From the NCBI GenBank assembly GCA_030686995.1, contig CM060686.1, positions 72,024,819 through 72,088,818 of the forward strand: a DNA stretch of 64,000 nucleotides, in the 5' to 3' direction. Made by a program: the position numbers and the translations under genes. The notes below the pieces were generated by a model. The model was not told where the DNA came from. It worked only from the letters and a program-made list of their open reading frames with translations, and did not search any database. Origin of the DNA: Artemisia argyi. Lineage: Eukaryota > Streptophyta > Magnoliopsida > Asterales > Asteraceae. This document shows, piece after piece, positions 24,334 to 35,439 of this stretch. The first letter of the stretch is position 1. The number at the start of each line of letters is the position of its first letter.

Positions 24334-27300
24334 TGATTGGTTCCAAACAGTCAGGTTATTATTGACCAAGTGATTTGGTCAACAAAGTCAAATAGCTTAG
24401 AGTCAATGCTCCGTGGAAGTACAGTGTTTCCCCGGGTCGTTATGTCCCAACGAGGTGTGATGGTATAAAAACGGGTTTGTGATCGGGTGAATTTGAATGA
24501 GAAGTAACTAGATAAAGATTTAGATTTGTTTACGCTACTGGAATGATTAGGAATAACAGTATTAACAATTACGGAAAACAGAAATGTATAAACGTAAACC
24601 AAATTAAAATCAGACACGATTGCGTACTGAGAAAAAGGTAAGTTTTAAGGAAAATAAACTACAGGGGTGAAAATGAAACTTCTACAAACTTAAAATTAAA
24701 AGAAAATGAAATTAAAAAGAAAACTATTTTTTAGATTATTTTATTATTTTTTTGTATTAATTAAAACTACTTTAACTTATTAATAATTAATAAAAACTAT
24801 TTTAAATCTACTATTTAATTACTAATAATACCTAATTGATTTAGAAAATTATGAGAAAATTTATAAATCTAATTAAACATCACAGGAATCCTAAAAAATT
24901 ATAAAAAGTTTATAAAAATTATTTTTAAACTTTTTCACTAATTATTATTCTAAATATTAATTAATTATTAATTAAACTAATTAAATTATAAAAATTAGAA
25001 GATGAACAGTAAAAATTCTAGAAAAATTCCTAAAGATATTTTATAACATATAAAAGCTAGGAAAAATATAAAAACTAGGGTGTGCTTAATAAAAACTAAT
25101 TATGCTATTTAATAATTAAATATTAATTAATTATTAATAAAACTAATATTAAATCTAATAAGTACTAAATGACAACATAAAATTCTGGAAAATTACTAAA
25201 CATACTTTAACATAAAAGAAAATTAAAAAAAATATAAAAATGCAAGTTACTTAATAAAAAGTTAAAAAGGAAAATTAAAAAGATAAATTATATTAAATAG
25301 AAACTATCACTTAATTTTAAATTGGTTTTTTCTGGATTTTCTTTTGGAACACTATTTCATACTTAAAAATAAAGAACTTTTGTGAAAACACCTTTTCCCA
25401 AACTCATAAATAAGCAAAATGGACACAATAAGCTAAAATAGTTGACTTTTGTTGACTTTGGAAGGAAATAAGCTTATGTGGGGTCCACAGGGGTGGATTT
25501 AAGTGAAAACAAGTTAAGTGAACTGATATGAAGCTAAAACAACCAAATGGTACCAATAAATAAGCCAATAAGCAAAAATAAGCACTTGAATTCCTTGATT
25601 ACACACAGAAAATGGGACAAAGTTGTGACTGATCTAGGGGGCCCACAAGGGTGTTTAAGCTCAAAATCTTGGTACCACTGGAAAGGTGGCAAGCTTGTGA
25701 ATCCAAAGAACCAGGGGGGGGGGGAAGTTTGGGGCCCACTGAGGTGGTCTGTGGGGCCCACCAAAGTGGTGGCAGTGGTGGTGGTATGCTATGCAGCAGG
25801 GGAACTTCCCTGGGCTGCTGCTGTGTTTGAGGGAGTGTGGGGCCCACAAGAAAATCACAAAAATATAAGGGAAATGGGACTTTTAAGTTTAGCTGGGGTA
25901 GTTTACACCCAAGAATTTTCAAAGCCTAAAACTTAATACAAAATTCTACAAAAATCCTGGAAAATTTGATTTTTTGCACAAAATAAAGTTTGACTTTTTT
26001 AAAATTTTTACCTAAGATGACTTTCATGAACTTTAATTGAACCTAATTGCTTACTTATGATAAATTATGTCTAAATGGATTGAGATTTAACAACCTAAGC
26101 TACTTTTACACTGATTTCAAGGATTTGGACCTCCTAATCACCAACAGATAAGTTGTTTGATGATCTTGTATGCAACTTTGACTTTTTCTATGGAATTGAC
26201 CAAGAAAAGTGTTGATCCAAGTTAGTTACTGCCTAAGTGATAAGTCTAAGCAGGATTAACCCATAAACAACAACCATAACAAGGTACAAACAGTTATGCC
26301 AAACACTCCTAAATGAATATGTTTTTGTGATTTACACTACAAGTGAGTGATTCAGGCCATGAAATCTTGAACTAAGATACCAACTAACTAAGTTATGATG
26401 ATTCAAGCATAAAGATACATGATCAAACAACAATCTCACATCTAACCATATTATGCTAATTGGACAGTGATCATACAAAAGTGAGCACACTTGGAGCTAT
26501 ATAAACAAATGATAATAGCTAAGCAATAACCTATCATAACTACACCAATCAATCACAGAAACATCAAACAAGCACAAGTTTAAGCATTTCTACAGTAAAC
26601 TACCAAGAATTAGGAAAATGACTTACAAATCTTTCAAATGGGTAAGACAATGAAACTAGGTAACTAAATCACAACCTAAAGCCTCCCATGAGGCACTAAT
26701 ACCATGAGAATCCAGATTCCATCATACTCCTTGCTTCAAACTTTTCTTCTTCTGATTTTTAATTTTTTAACAATTTAATTTGATTTTTGAGTATTTTCAG
26801 TGAACTGGGTAAAAACCCTCCAAATGGTATCTAAGCTTCAAAAAAGCTTATAAGGGAACTGACTTGAGCTTATTTAAACATTGAACAACCACTTTTACTA
26901 ACATTAAGTAAAATTAAGATTTTAAAGTAAAAATTGCATAAGCTGAGAGGAGACTGAAAACTTAATATTGATGATGGGAATAACTTGAAAATACATTAAA
27001 AAGACTTACTACAACATTTTTTATCTAAAAATTACATTAGAAATTGAAATTACATTAAAAACAAGTACCTAAAACTAAAACTACTCTAACTGCCCTCCTT
27101 TCTTCTTCTCTTTCTCTTTTATAATGATCTTCTAGGTCTCAGTGGGACCCACAGGTCATTTCCCAGCATCTAGTTGAGCTAAAGGATGAGTCCTAGCCTT
27201 TTAATCATTTTGGCGGGAAAAGTTGTTCCTCTTTTTTTTCCTGCTTAATTTGCAACTGGGGGGGGGGGGGGGGGGGGTATTAAATGCATCTTGGGGTGTG

Positions 27301-28196
27301 CAATTGGGAAGGATAAGGGTGTGGGGTGAGAGCAAGTGGTGATGGTGGATAAGGAAAACCAGGGTGGTTTTGTGGTATTGCAGGTTCCAAGTGGGAGAGG
27401 GAAGAGGGGTGTTGACCTTGGTGTTTGACCGGGGGGAGTAATAAAAAAACGGGATGGGTTTTTATTATTGTTGGATGGGCTTAGGTTTGGGCCAAGGGTG
27501 GTTTATGGTGGACTGGATTTGGAACTTGGATTGGGTTTGTTTGTTTATTTAAGTTTAAAACCATAAGGACCAAACTTGTAATAAATCTGAAATTGAGGGT
27601 TTGTTTTGTATTATTCCCAAAGTTGATTCAAGTGTCTTTTCTGCCATAAATGAATATTCCAAGGGTTGTAACTGTAATTTTTCACTTTTGGTCCTTCAGG
27701 GACAAAAAATGTCAAATGTGGAAACTTGAGGGACCAAAAAGTAATTTTCTTCAAACTTTCATTCCAAGGACTAAAATTGACACTTGTGACTTTCCAGGGA
27801 CCAATAATGATTTTTCTTTCAAAAAATTTCCCACCAGGGACCAAATCTGCCAAATTCTGAAACTCCAGGGACCAAACTGTAAATTCTCAAAACTTTTGAA
27901 ATTTTTCACCAAAGGACTAAATATGACAACTTATGATTCCAAAAGGACCTTTGGTGACTTTTCTTTTAAAATAAGTGCTTAGGGACTATTTTTGTTAATT
28001 TTTTTGAAAGTTGGGGGACTGAAACTGCCAATTATACAAACTTTGTACGTTTTTCATCTGTTTTTACTCATTTTGCATCTGAAACATATAAACACAATTT
28101 TGAGATATTTTCTGTATTTTGATGCATTTCTGAGTGTTTTTAAATGTTTTTGCAGTTCAGATTGACCAAAAATGATGAGTATTTACACACTCATCA
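24334..28196 (-). mobile_element. Solo LTR (3.86 kb) of the element G family, minus strand
   Basis: On the plus strand it begins TGATTGG and ends CACTCATCA. It matches the reverse complement of the G LTR (59901-63794) at both ends and in order. Flanks GTAT (24330-24333 and 28197-28200) are a 4-bp target duplication, and the empty site restores a tandem-repeat unit of the Tat 3' region. It contains a 20-G run at 27258-27277 and degenerate GGGACCAAA repeats at 27690-28020. There is no internal region, so it is a solo LTR from LTR-LTR recombination. Open frames inside it are not conserved and look spurious. Confidence 0.85.
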
Positions 28197-28200
28197 GTAT

Positions 28201-28603
28201 CTACAAGCCAAAAAGGCCGATTGGCGTACGTCGCCCTAAAATGGTTCATACCCAAAAAGAGGTTGCCGTATCTACAAGCCAAAAAGGCCAAATGGCGCAT
28301 GATGCCCTAAAACAGTTCATACCCAAAGAGAGGTTGTCGTATCTACATGTAAGCCAAAAGGGCCGAACGGCGCATGATGCCCTAAAACGGTTTATACCCA
28401 TAAAGAGGTTGCCATATCTACAAGCCAAAAAGGCCGAATGGCGTACGACGCCCTAAAACAGTTCATACCCAAAAAGAGGTTGCTGTATCTATAAGCCAAA
28501 AAGGCTGAATGGTGCAGGACGCCCTACAACGGTTCATACCTAAAAGGGTGACCACATCTACAGCTAAGGCTAAAAGCCGAATGACGTACGCCACCCAAAG
28601 TGG
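28201..28603 (+). repeat. 71-bp tandem repeat of the Tat 3' region, second block
   Basis: Six units of 69-75 bp, each starting (G/A)TATCTACA and carrying GGCCGAATGGCGTACGACG-like and GGTTCATACCCAAA-like segments. Tat/Ogre elements are known for tandem repeats in the 3' untranslated region that can seed satellites. The frame at 28172-28456 is only a by-product of the repeat length. Confidence 0.9.
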
Positions 28604-28608
28604 CTCAC

Positions 28609-31600
28609 TTATAAAGTCTTTTCGTAGTATATAATTATTCCGAGGAAATACCGGTGAAAGTATTTCCTGGGTCGTTCTCCCAGCGAAGGTGAAATGGAAT
28701 CGTGAATAACCGAATCGAGAAATCGTGTCGTGAAAAGCGGGAAAGTGAAAAATTTGATTTTGAATGTCAAGTTATGATAAGAAATGATAAAATATGAAGA
28801 ATTTACAAGCTAGGTATGTACAAACGTTAAAAACGTTAAAACGGGAATGCAAACGCGAATTTAAAAGTAACGTACGAAATAAAACGCGACTTATATACAA
28901 GAAATGATCCTACGAACGTGAAACAAGTTTCTAAAAATCTTAAACTACTTAAAAGAGTTTTGAGAAAAAGAAAAATATTTTTTTGACTTTTTATTTATTT
29001 TCTAGAATTTATTTTCTATTTATTGAATTAAAAAGTAATTAAAAAATAGAGAAAAATAGAAAAATAAGGTGTAAAAATAAAAATTCAAATCTGAAAATTC
29101 TAAAATACTATAAAAGAATTTCTAAAAATCTTTTTGTATTTTTCAAACCCTTTTACGACTTTTTATGGATTTTTGGTAATTAAAAACTATTTAAAAATTG
29201 AAAATAATCAAAAGAAAATAAGAAAAATAGTAGAAAGCCTAGGAAAAATCTGGAAAATTTCCAGAAAATCAAAAATAATAAAAGAAACACAGAATAAAAA
29301 CTTGAGATGAAAATCAGCTTATTTGAAGCTTTTTCTGGCTAAACTGCTTATCACAAGTGCTTATTTATAAGCACTTGTGATCTAATCTTGATGAAACTTT
29401 GAACACAGGCCAATTATGATGTATTAAGCTCAATTGTGACAAATAATAGTCAAAGATAAGCTCAGAAACACACAGAAGCTCAGAATGATGACAATAAGCT
29501 AATGAATAAGCACTAAGGCTATGCAGAATAAGCTACAGGTTAAACAGACCATGCACAACACTACAACAACTATATAGGAACTCAGTAAAACAAATGAAAC
29601 TCAATTTCAAGCTCAGATGAACAATAGCAGCCCAATGTCAAAAACAGAAATCTATGCTACTCTACCAATAAGCAAGCCAGAATAAGCTATCTAAATAAGC
29701 TCAAAACAAGAAGATTATGGGAGAAATTCATTAACTACCATGCATAGAAGCTATAAGTCAAAAAACTAAAGCTATGACTATCAGCTACTATCCTAAAAGA
29801 TGCCAAGACAACAGGTCAAAAACCTGTGCACAGGGGAAATTAGTGCTCAGACAGGCCACTAAAAGCTATTATTCAGATAAGCTAATGAGTTCAGAACTAA
29901 AAATTGAATGCTGATTATGATAAACTAGTTGCTAAGGAACTCAAATCAACAATCCTTACCTAATTCTAACTAACCATGAGTTCTACAAAGGCTATCAAAA
30001 ATCATACCAAAACTGAGTACTAACCTATTTTTGACTTTTCATTTAATAGCCCACTGTTTTTATTATCTAATTGTTGATTATAAACCTAAGTGAGCTTATG
30101 AGAACCAAAAACTTAGTGATCAAACAACAACATCCTACAGAATCTGTTGCATCCAAACACCCCCTATTCTAGCAGATGTGAACTACTTATGAAGCAATAG
30201 TGAGACTTAATCCAATGAACTACCACTGATGCTCAAGTACTGATCAGTTAAGCTAAATGATTCACAAATTCACAGAACTTAATATCTAACACTACAGAAT
30301 CACAGATAAGCAACTACCTAATCAATTAACTAAGCAGAAGTTGAATTAAGAAGAGATAGGCTAACTAGTGAATATAACTAAACAACTAAGCAGATGACAG
30401 ATCAAAATAAGCTAAAATGAACACTCAACAAGCTATATTAACAGATCTTACACTAATAAGACATAAAATGAAAAGATAAGTAAAAATGAAATTGGAATCT
30501 TACACGTTCAGAATCCTAACTGAAATAGGATTAACTCCAGCCCAAGCCTATCTTTGGATAGGCTTGAATAACACCAGAAACCATGAATTCTACACTAATA
30601 AACCCAAAAATCTTCATCATCAATACCGTTTGACTTTCGTTGACCATATCACCATTTACCATTATAAGCAGTTACATAGTTGTAAAACTCAACTAAAGTA
30701 ATGATAAAACTTTGAATGAATTAATTGGGACAGAAATATAAGCTTGAAAACAGATTGAGTAGATTAAAGTGCTTGGAAATTAAAGACTAGGAATTAACTT
30801 TGAAAAGTAAACTTTTATTAAAAACTTGAACTGAATACAATCTTAAAGCTAAAAATTACACTAAATAAGCTACATTACACTACTCCTACTCCTAATATCT
30901 AACACCTCCAAATCGTGAGTGAGGTCCTCTATTTATATCTGAGATGAGGGAGTCTTCAGAAGGCTCTAGAATGGAATCTCCTTGGAATATGCTCTCTTAG
31001 ATCCTTGGTGACTCGTCCCAACCAATCAGAGCTTTGGAATCCTTGTGGTGACGCGTTCAGACCAATGAGGAGCGCCCACGTGTCTTTCTTTGTTGTCAGG
31101 TTGTCAGAAGGTGATGGGAAATGACTGAAAGACCCTTAATACGAGGTTAATTGGATGGGAGATGGGTAATTATAGAAAAGTAATTCTAGGGTTCTTATCC
31201 TGGGTTTTTAGAGGGAATTGGGGAAAAATGGGGCGCGGGGTGATTTTTTATATTAATTTGATTAGTGGACCGGGTCATAAGTTTGATAGTTTGGGCTTGT
31301 GGCATTATTGAATGGACTTGGATTTGGAATTTGGGCTTGGCTTAAATAATATAATGGACTAGGCTTTGTGATTCATTTTCAAATTTTGATAATGAAAATT
31401 ATAAGGACCATATATGTAACTTCTGAAAATCCAAGGACTGATCTTGACATTCTTCAAAAATATAATCCAGGGACTATACTTGCCAAGTCTGAATAGATGA
31501 AGGACTGGAACTGACTCTTGGATCCCCGGCTTTGACTTTTTGACCAACTTCTACTCTCGTGCCCGTTTTACCAATAATCGTGTGATTTTTCGTCTTTTTA

Positions 31601-31722
31601 TGATAAATCTGTTCCTGCACATTCACAACACAAAAACACTTGTTTTCTTGGCATTTGTTAGATCAAATAGTCGTATTGGGTCGATATTTGGTAATAAAAG
31701 GGTGTGTAATTAATACACACCA
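28609..31722 (-). mobile_element. Second solo LTR (3.1 kb), related to the G family, minus strand
   Basis: It carries the same order of blocks as 24334-28196 but is diverged and shorter. Flanks CTCAC (28604-28608 and 31723-31727) form a 5-bp TSD, and the empty site again reads as a repeat unit of the Tat array. The minus-strand start is TGGTGTGTA; the other terminus reads TTATAA, so its end is mutated. It contains many AATAAGCT motifs and a 15-bp perfect inverted repeat at 29350-29381. No coding capacity. Confidence 0.75.
29350..29381. repeat. Perfect 15-bp inverted repeat in the LTR
   Basis: Arms 29350-29364 and 29367-29381 (ATCACAAGTGCTTAT and its complement) with a 2-nt spacer. The G LTR has an equivalent with arms AATAAGCACT/AGTGCTTATT at 62689-62711. 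Confidence 0.8.
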
Positions 31723-31727
31723 CTCAC

Positions 31728-32428
31728 ACCCAAAAAAAGTTGCCTCATCTACGAATAAGGTAAAAGGCCAAATGGATACTGCAAAATGACCGCTTAGAGA
31801 CAAAAACAAATGCAGCACATGTTACACGTAACTAATCAACCATCACATAAAAAAAACATAAATATGTAAAGAGAAAGAAAGATGAAATCCCACCAGATAT
31901 AAGATAAGTACATTCGTCCAACTGTTAATCATTCAACAAAATAAATTCATCCGAATATTTCAACTATTTAATTACAAGTGCATACACCCCATCAGATCAC
32001 AATTGTTTCACACCATTACATGCAATGACTATTACGATAGCCCCAAAAATTGTTCGAAAGATGACAAGATATAAAAAAGCTTCATAGGGAATCCGAAGAA
32101 CCTTGACCCATAGTCTAAATGGAGGAAATCGGAACCCAAAATAACCAACAGAAAGATGAATTAGAAAATCCGGAGTATCTTTTCCCCTAGTCAAAATGGA
32201 GATACCCAAATCCTATAAATGATAAAATGCTTCACGGAGCAGAGACGGATGTTTCTTGGCGAAGGGAATCAAGATTGGCCGAAGGACCCTTAGTGTTGGC
32301 TTGGACAAAAGAATCAGAGATCAAGCTGACAGGCATAGACACCTCGGCATTCGCAGGCTTGGCAGGGTAGCATCCGGAAAGATGTCTATAAACTCTTTTA
32401 GGTGTTTGTGGCTGGCCTTGACTACCTT
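31728..32428 (+). other. Tat 3' region: last repeat unit and 3' part of the antisense frame
   Basis: 31728-31790 is a decayed last copy of the 71-bp repeat. 31800-32220 shows no gene. 32220-32428 reads on the minus strand as the continuation of the antisense frame beyond its TAG (H-K-H-L-K-E-F-I-D-I-F-P-D), so the antisense protein was once longer. Confidence 0.55.
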
Positions 32429-33060
32429 CTATATGTATGGGTATTCCATCATGAAAAGCTGGTCATAAAGAGGCTTATACTTCTCCCCGGCCTCTAAGTC
32501 AAGATCCTCCACATCCTCCAAGACTTTCCCTATCTCTTCCGGAGACCTATCCAAACTGGCCCCCTCAAGAAAGCCTGTCATATTGTACATGATGAAAGGA
32601 ATGGCCAAAGACTGCTTATACTCATGACTATTCAGGAGACGACGAACCATTTTCGGAAGGAATTCTTTGACAGTCTTCAATCTATCTACCTCCGTCTGAC
32701 CCATCCTCACAGCCAGATCCTGATTTGTCTTTCGAAGTACTTGGGCCTCCATCTCCTCATCGCTCAATGCTAACCTAGTTTCCCTCAGCTTGGCCTCCAA
32801 AGACCTAATCTTTTTAGCTTGATCATCGAAAACTTTCCTCCATTCCTCTTTCTCTTTCTCCAGCTCCGAAACTCGGTCCTTCAAGTTTGACTCCTTTGCC
32901 AAGCAGCCAGAATGTTCTAGCCTCAATCTTTTAAGCTCTTCCGGCTCATTGGCGGCACACCTGGCATGCTCATCTTTGACCTTCCTCAACTCCTCGGCCA
33001 TGTCAGTAAAACTCTTCAAGTTGTCTTTAAAGCTTTGCTCGCAATCTTTGTGAGCAAGAG
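32429..33060 (-). pseudogene. Tat antisense coiled-coil frame, 5' truncated by an LTR insertion
   Basis: Open on the minus strand from the LTR junction at 33060 to a stop at 32429 (about 210 codons). Residues roughly 1-115 of the open part are a long charged coiled coil (heptads rich in Lys, Glu, Leu and Arg; E-L-E-K-E-K-E-E-W-R-K). They are followed by a globular end with V-R-R-L-L-N-S-H-E-Y and F-I-M-Y-N-M-T-G-F-L-E-G. Its place, downstream of and antisense to the Tat pol, fits the known antisense ORF of Tat/Retand/Grande elements, sometimes annotated as a putative gypsy-type transposon protein. The molecular role of that ORF is not settled. The N-terminus is lost at the 33061 insertion. 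Confidence 0.7.
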
Positions 33061-34490
33061 TGATACGTGGTTTTGCAACCTTGCAAAAGGGTTAACCTCT
33101 CAAGGGATCTTGAGAAGCTTGCAACCCCCACCAAGCAGTGTACCTGGCCGATGTAGTATCGTGTAGTGGCAAGTACCGGGGGATTGATCGTTCAACTCAA
33201 AGAATAGTGTTCACTAGGGTTAAAACTCAATTAAACTAGGTCTAGAGATGAGGGATTATTCTTTTTGTATTTTTATATTTTATGGAAAGCAAGTAAAAAT
33301 CTCGGGTTTGGAAGAATAGGCGGAATTAGTTGCTAGTCAATTAACCCAAATAACTAAAATTCAATAGAAATAAAATAAAATAACACTAAAGTAAATGTGG
33401 AGAAAAACAATAATAAGAGAAATGTGTTTACTTAGATTTCACTACTCCCTAGCTATCTTTTACTAGTTGATTGGTTTGTTACAATTGCATGGATGACGGG
33501 TTATATTCCTTAATACCATTCGTAGGGCCGTGTACGATCTTCCCTAACTCTATATGCTTCTACCTCTTCCTATGTCGAGCCGACTACTAGCTCCTAACAT
33601 GGCCTCCTTAGTAGTTACTTATGCATTAAATACAACCAATTTAGCGTAGTACACATCTGATCATGTTTCTTAAGACGTTCAAGCATGTTACCAATTGGAA
33701 GTCTGCCAGTTTTCTTAAGCCTAACATCGAAATCATTCATCCACAACAATTATAAACAAACAACCAACCAATAATCAACAACTAAGTTTCATCACATCTA
33801 AGCAAACACAAAGAAAACCTAGTCTAGCATGTTAAAGTAAAGACAAGCATAAGATATAATCAAACAACACATACACATATTGAATGATTATTGGAAAACT
33901 TATCTTCAATCAAACATGGATGAAACAAGGGTTTGGAACCCTTAAAAGTAAGGTAAAAATCGTGCTATGGCTTCTCCAAAACTATCCCAAAGTTCTCCTC
34001 TCTTAACAAATGGAAAATAGAAAAATATATATAGATTTTTGGGTCTGACGTTGTCACGTGTAAATCCTGACGCCGTCAACTCACCGCCATACAAACTCTA
34101 GTATTGCCTAGATCCAGATCTGACGCCGTCATGTGTAACTTAACCCTTGGCCGTCTCTTGTATTTTGTATGTGACGGCCTTGGTGACGCCGTCACGTGTA
34201 AATCCTCCAAAACATTCTGGCGCGTCACGTGTATTTAATTTATCCACCTCTTTGTCCATGAGTGACGGCCTCACATGCAATTCCTGACGCCGTCAGGTAC
34301 CAATTTCAGAATGATTTGGAGACTTTGTCGTTTTCTTCACTTTTTCGCTCCAAAAACGTCCAAAATGCTTCTTTTTTCTAGATTTCTTCTCCAAAGTACC
34401 TAAAATGACAAAAGGAACGATTTAGGGCAATATTTGATCAAATAATCTCAACTTTGGCTTAAATGACCCCCTAAAAGCGGCACACTTTTT
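33061..34490 (-). mobile_element. Athila-like LTR, minus strand, right end truncated
   Basis: Starts TGATACGTGG and follows the same order as the A/B/E LTRs in reverse, but is clearly diverged from both. It has a TGACG/GACGCCGTCA cluster at 34048-34310 and a TATA-like run near 34027. The right end should read …CGCCTCATCA but stops at CACTTTTT, where TGTAACACC begins. No TSD partner is found, so it is a solo or truncated LTR. Confidence 0.8.
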
Positions 34491-35000
34491 GTAACACCCC
34501 AACCCGACATGGGTTCAGAGCGCTACAGTATGGTGACATATCAAAGCATACAAAGCATACAACGCAAGCGAAAGAGTTAAAATAAAAGATTACTAGGGAA
34601 AAATCTAAAGGTACAAAGGAATACTAAAACTATAAAAGAAAATAAGATACAAGCTAAACCAAGTCTAATCTAATCCAAGTCCAAAACTAGCCCAGATGTA
34701 AATGGGCTTCTAATCATCGGGGTAGTCCACTAACACTCCTATGCACTCTTCACCCAACCCAGCTTCCAACCTAAAACCTGCCGCATGAAAAGAAATGCGG
34801 TTGAGCTTTAAAAGCCCAGTGAACAGATATATCTTTACATATATATGAGACAAGATTTGGGTTGTACTTGATATTTTGAAAGCTGTACAATGAGAGGGAA
34901 ACGCCACTTGGCACTTAGAAACGCCACTTGGCACTACACTACTGACTGGATAAATCATATAAAGGCCACTTGGCATGCCACGCTGTCCAGTTTTGCTATC
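34491..35000 (+). mobile_element. Fragment of another LTR, probably chromovirus-type
   Basis: Begins TGTAACACCCCAACCCG, a common start of plant gypsy chromovirus (Tekay-like) LTRs. It is followed by text typical of such LTRs, including a doubled CGCCACTTGGCACT at 34902-34937. No second boundary or internal region can be assigned. Family assignment is from memory of LTR starts. Confidence 0.45.
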
Positions 35001-35019
35001 CCGAAATTAAAAAAATTGC

Positions 35020-35090
35020 TACCTGTGGGAATCGAACCCTGGTCTATACTCTCATTCAACATAATGTCCAACCACTAGACCAAAGTGATT
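35020..35090 (-). repeat. tRNA-derived SINE-like unit
   Basis: On the minus strand TGGTCTAGTGG (35072-35082) fits the RNA polymerase III A box, and GGTTCGATTCC (35028-35038) fits the B box exactly, 33 nt apart. A short A/T-rich stretch follows. It does not fold as a complete tRNA, so I read it as a SINE head or a tRNA-like relic. Confidence 0.5.
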
Positions 35091-35439
35091 TTTGTTAAAC
35101 AATTTGAAAAACAAAATCCATAAGGGCTTGAATATTTTCTTATGCTAAAATTTCTCCCTCTCTTCAACCGAATATCAATAATTCCCTAATTCACTCACCA
35201 AGCAATCAATATGATTCGGTTTCAATTTGAAAATCATATCAGTAAAATCACGGATGATTTCAAAATCAAAATATTTTACACTTTTATTTCAAAACCCTAA
35301 ATTGATCCATTTGCATTTTGAAAATCATATCACAAATATCACCTATGAATTCAATGGAAAACGGATTCAATTGAAACTGATCATAACTCATTTTTAGGTA
35401 ATCTGTATTGCATCATCAACAATCACCTAGATTCAATAT

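Noticed and set aside
25534..25936. Overlapping frames on both strands up to 129 codons
   Set aside because: They lie within the solo LTR in a G/C-rich low-complexity stretch, are open on both strands and are absent from the related LTR.
27258..27277. 20-G run as a G-quadruplex regulator
   Set aside because: A homopolymer that varies in length between LTR copies (12 in G); it may also be a sequencing artefact.
28172..28456. 94-codon plus frame with repeated peptides
   Set aside because: It is created by the 71-bp tandem repeat; units of different lengths shift it and the opposite strand is open too.
28201..28603. Regular repeats as a CRISPR array
   Set aside because: Units are contiguous without unique spacers and sit in a plant retroelement 3' region.
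30486..30701. 71-codon plus frame
   Set aside because: Inside a solo LTR, not conserved in the other LTR copies, no domain.
32256..32468. Plus-strand frame rich in Arg and His
   Set aside because: Complement of the antisense coiled-coil gene's 3' end, where the minus strand carries the family match.
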